A stretch of 64,000 nucleotides of DNA from Bacteroidetes bacterium B1(2017) (GTDB lineage: Bacteria > Bacteroidota > Bacteroidia > UKL13-3): contig NKJG01000001.1 in the NCBI GenBank assembly GCA_002256395.1, positions 310,001 to 374,000 on the forward strand. Reading direction: 5' to 3'. The notes beneath the pieces were generated by a model that was not told where the DNA came from, made no database searches, and saw only the letters and a program-made list of their open reading frames with translations. Of this stretch, positions 62,849-64,000 are shown piece by piece; position 1 is the stretch's first letter, and each line of letters begins with the position of its first letter. The translations under genes were made by a program, and so were the position numbers.

Positions 62849-64000
62849 TTATGGTTTAGTATAAATTTTTGTAGCGTCTCTATAGCCAGATAAATTCTTG
62901 TACCAATCTGGGTATTGAGCTCCATTACTTTGAACCCATGCTGCAAATTTCTTATGTGCAGCAATTATCTGAACCTTTTCGTATGGATAATCAAATTTTT
63001 CTGGAGTTGAAATTGCAAATGGTAATCCAGTCGCGGTTTTATAATATACTCCATTTGAAGCATTTGTTGCATCAGAACTTGTACCTAATACACTTGAATT
63101 AACCAATGAGGTAGGTAGTTTTCCTGGTAAATGAACCTCATACCCTCTTCCTTTATCTGTTTCATCAATATAAATAAATGGATTAAATGTTCCTAATGAA
63201 GTTGCAACTGGTGTAGTAAGTGTCATCCTACTAAAAATAGTATCCGTTTCAATCCAAGTTTTTCCTTCCAAAGTATTGTAGGTGCTAATTAAAGCCTTTG
63301 TATTACCAAGAACCTTTAATATTGCTTTGCTTGCAGCTGCTTCCAATCCAACTCCAGATGTTGTACCACTATTCATAGTAACATTGGTTCTATTAAATGG
63401 AAACTCAACCATAAATGCATTTTTAAACACACCACCAGCAGCACGTAATTTATATTTGGCATTCAAGTCTTTTATTTGATTGCTAGCATTTGTAACGGCA
63501 TGGTATTGATAATCTACAACCACATCATTTAAATCATAATCGCCTTTACTTGGCCATAAATCTTCATAGGCTACAGAGGCCATAGTTGAAACACTTGGAT
63601 AATAAACATTATAGGCGCGACTAGCATCGTTAGGATATTCATCAGTGGTATTATTTACTCCGTCACCATCTGAATCTTGGCTTGGTGTTGTTGGCAATAC
63701 ATTCGTATTATCAATTGCTTTAACAGGGTTGGCTGTTGCATAAATAATGGCATCATTAAAGTCATTATCACAACCATTTCCTGGGCTTCTATTAATATCT
63801 TCAAAACCTATTAAATAGCGTTGAGTTGGGTTATCATATAACAAAACTACATGTTCTTTATTTGCGTCTAAGGCTTCAGGATTCATAGATTTAATGGTAG
63901 TATAAAATCCACTTCCAGCTCCTGGTTTAGTTCCATTCCAAGCATTAGCAGCAATTGCAAATCCAATAGCAGTATCTGCTCCAAATTGGCCAATCTTCAC
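62849..64000 (-). CDS. LruC-domain surface protein, C-terminal part (partial)
   Basis: At least 383 residues are visible; the frame is still open at the window edge, and the GTG at 63998-64000 is not a credible start. In order: a DUF4114-like segment (HVVLLYDNP, IGFEDINRSPGNGCDNDFNDAIIYA), a calcium-binding thrombospondin-3-like stretch (DSDGDGVNNTTDEYPND), and a LruC domain (YEDLWPSKGDYDLNDVVVDYQYH to the end, with the C-terminal YPYEKVQIIAAHKKFAAW). Secreted or outer-membrane location is expected by family. Function is unknown. Confidence 0.85.
   Translation of the reverse strand: MKIGQFGADTAIGFAIAANAWNGTKPGAGSGFYTTIKSMNPEALDANKEHVVLLYDNPTQRYLIGFEDINRSPGNGCDNDFNDAIIYATANPVKAIDNTNVLPTTPSQDSDGDGVNNTTDEYPNDASRAYNVYYPSVSTMASVAYEDLWPSKGDYDLNDVVVDYQYHAVTNASNQIKDLNAKYKLRAAGGVFKNAFMVEFPFNRTNVTMNSGTTSGVGLEAAASKAILKVLGNTKALISTYNTLEGKTWIETDTIFSRMTLTTPVATSLGTFNPFIYIDETDKGRGYEVHLPGKLPTSLVNSSVLGTSSDATNASNGVYYKTATGLPFAISTPEKFDYPYEKVQIIAAHKKFAAWVQSNGAQYPDWYKNLSGYRDATKIYTKP

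Overview
The window is a 64 kb piece of an AT-rich bacterial chromosome, almost certainly from a free-living or environmental member of the Bacteroidota. The evidence is the 3' end of gldG at the left edge, a protein with a type IX secretion (T9SS) C-terminal domain, a TonB-dependent receptor with a carboxypeptidase-like plug extension, an HYC_CC_PP-type small protein, a LruC-domain surface protein, GH92 and GH53 glycosidases, many lipoproteins, a Rho factor with a long disordered insert, and repeated matches to the Bacteroidota promoter element TAnnTTTG. No phage, insertion sequence, CRISPR array or integrase was seen. Most of the window is ordinary core chromosome, densely coding on both strands.

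Layout: 1-9.1 kb holds gldG (partial), a DUF4340 protein, a CNNM/CorC-like membrane protein, a GreA-fold protein, a thiolase, several exported proteins of unknown function and isocitrate dehydrogenase. 9.1-20.5 kb holds two small membrane proteins, a PrpE-like acyl-CoA synthetase, a PLD-family lipoprotein, DUF4230, then a phospholipid block (psd, cdsA, DUF2007) interrupted by a glutamate dehydrogenase, a CPBP protease and dusB. 20.5-31.9 kb is mainly minus strand: two tandem alpha/beta hydrolases (one lacking its nucleophile), a 595-residue orphan protein, alanine dehydrogenase, a Sco/cytochrome c/lipoprotein group, and a TPR histidine kinase with its OmpR regulator. 31.9-35.4 kb holds a tandem CbxX-like AAA+ protein, tRNA-Ser(GCT), and the only long non-coding stretch (about 590 bp), which is full of hairpins, an 18-bp inverted repeat and REP-like palindromes. 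35.4-44.4 kb is an accessory-looking block: a T9SS cargo protein, GH92 mannosidase, an EreA/ChaN-like protein, a lipoprotein hydrolase, two DUF1456 paralogues around a flavin oxidoreductase, and a photolyase. 44.5-64 kb holds rho, a universal stress protein, an FHS-family sugar transporter, GH53 galactanase, ogt, a heavy-metal-type operon (HYC_CC_PP, HMA, TonB receptor), typA, prfB with a programmed +1 frameshift, a short-chain dehydrogenase, STAS/RNase Z, a methyltransferase, a LytTR regulator, lysS and the C-terminal part of a LruC protein.

No complete new defence or mobile system was found. The strongest unexplained signals are (1) a highly over-represented 10-bp palindrome GGTTCGAACC, with seven exact copies and six copies of its one-transition variant, (2) the inverted-repeat element fused to the 3' end of tRNA-Ser, (3) the dyads between the HYC_CC_PP and HMA genes, placed so that they could mask the HMA start, and (4) the orphan 595-residue Cys-rich protein. 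Function calls are from reading the sequences without database searches.
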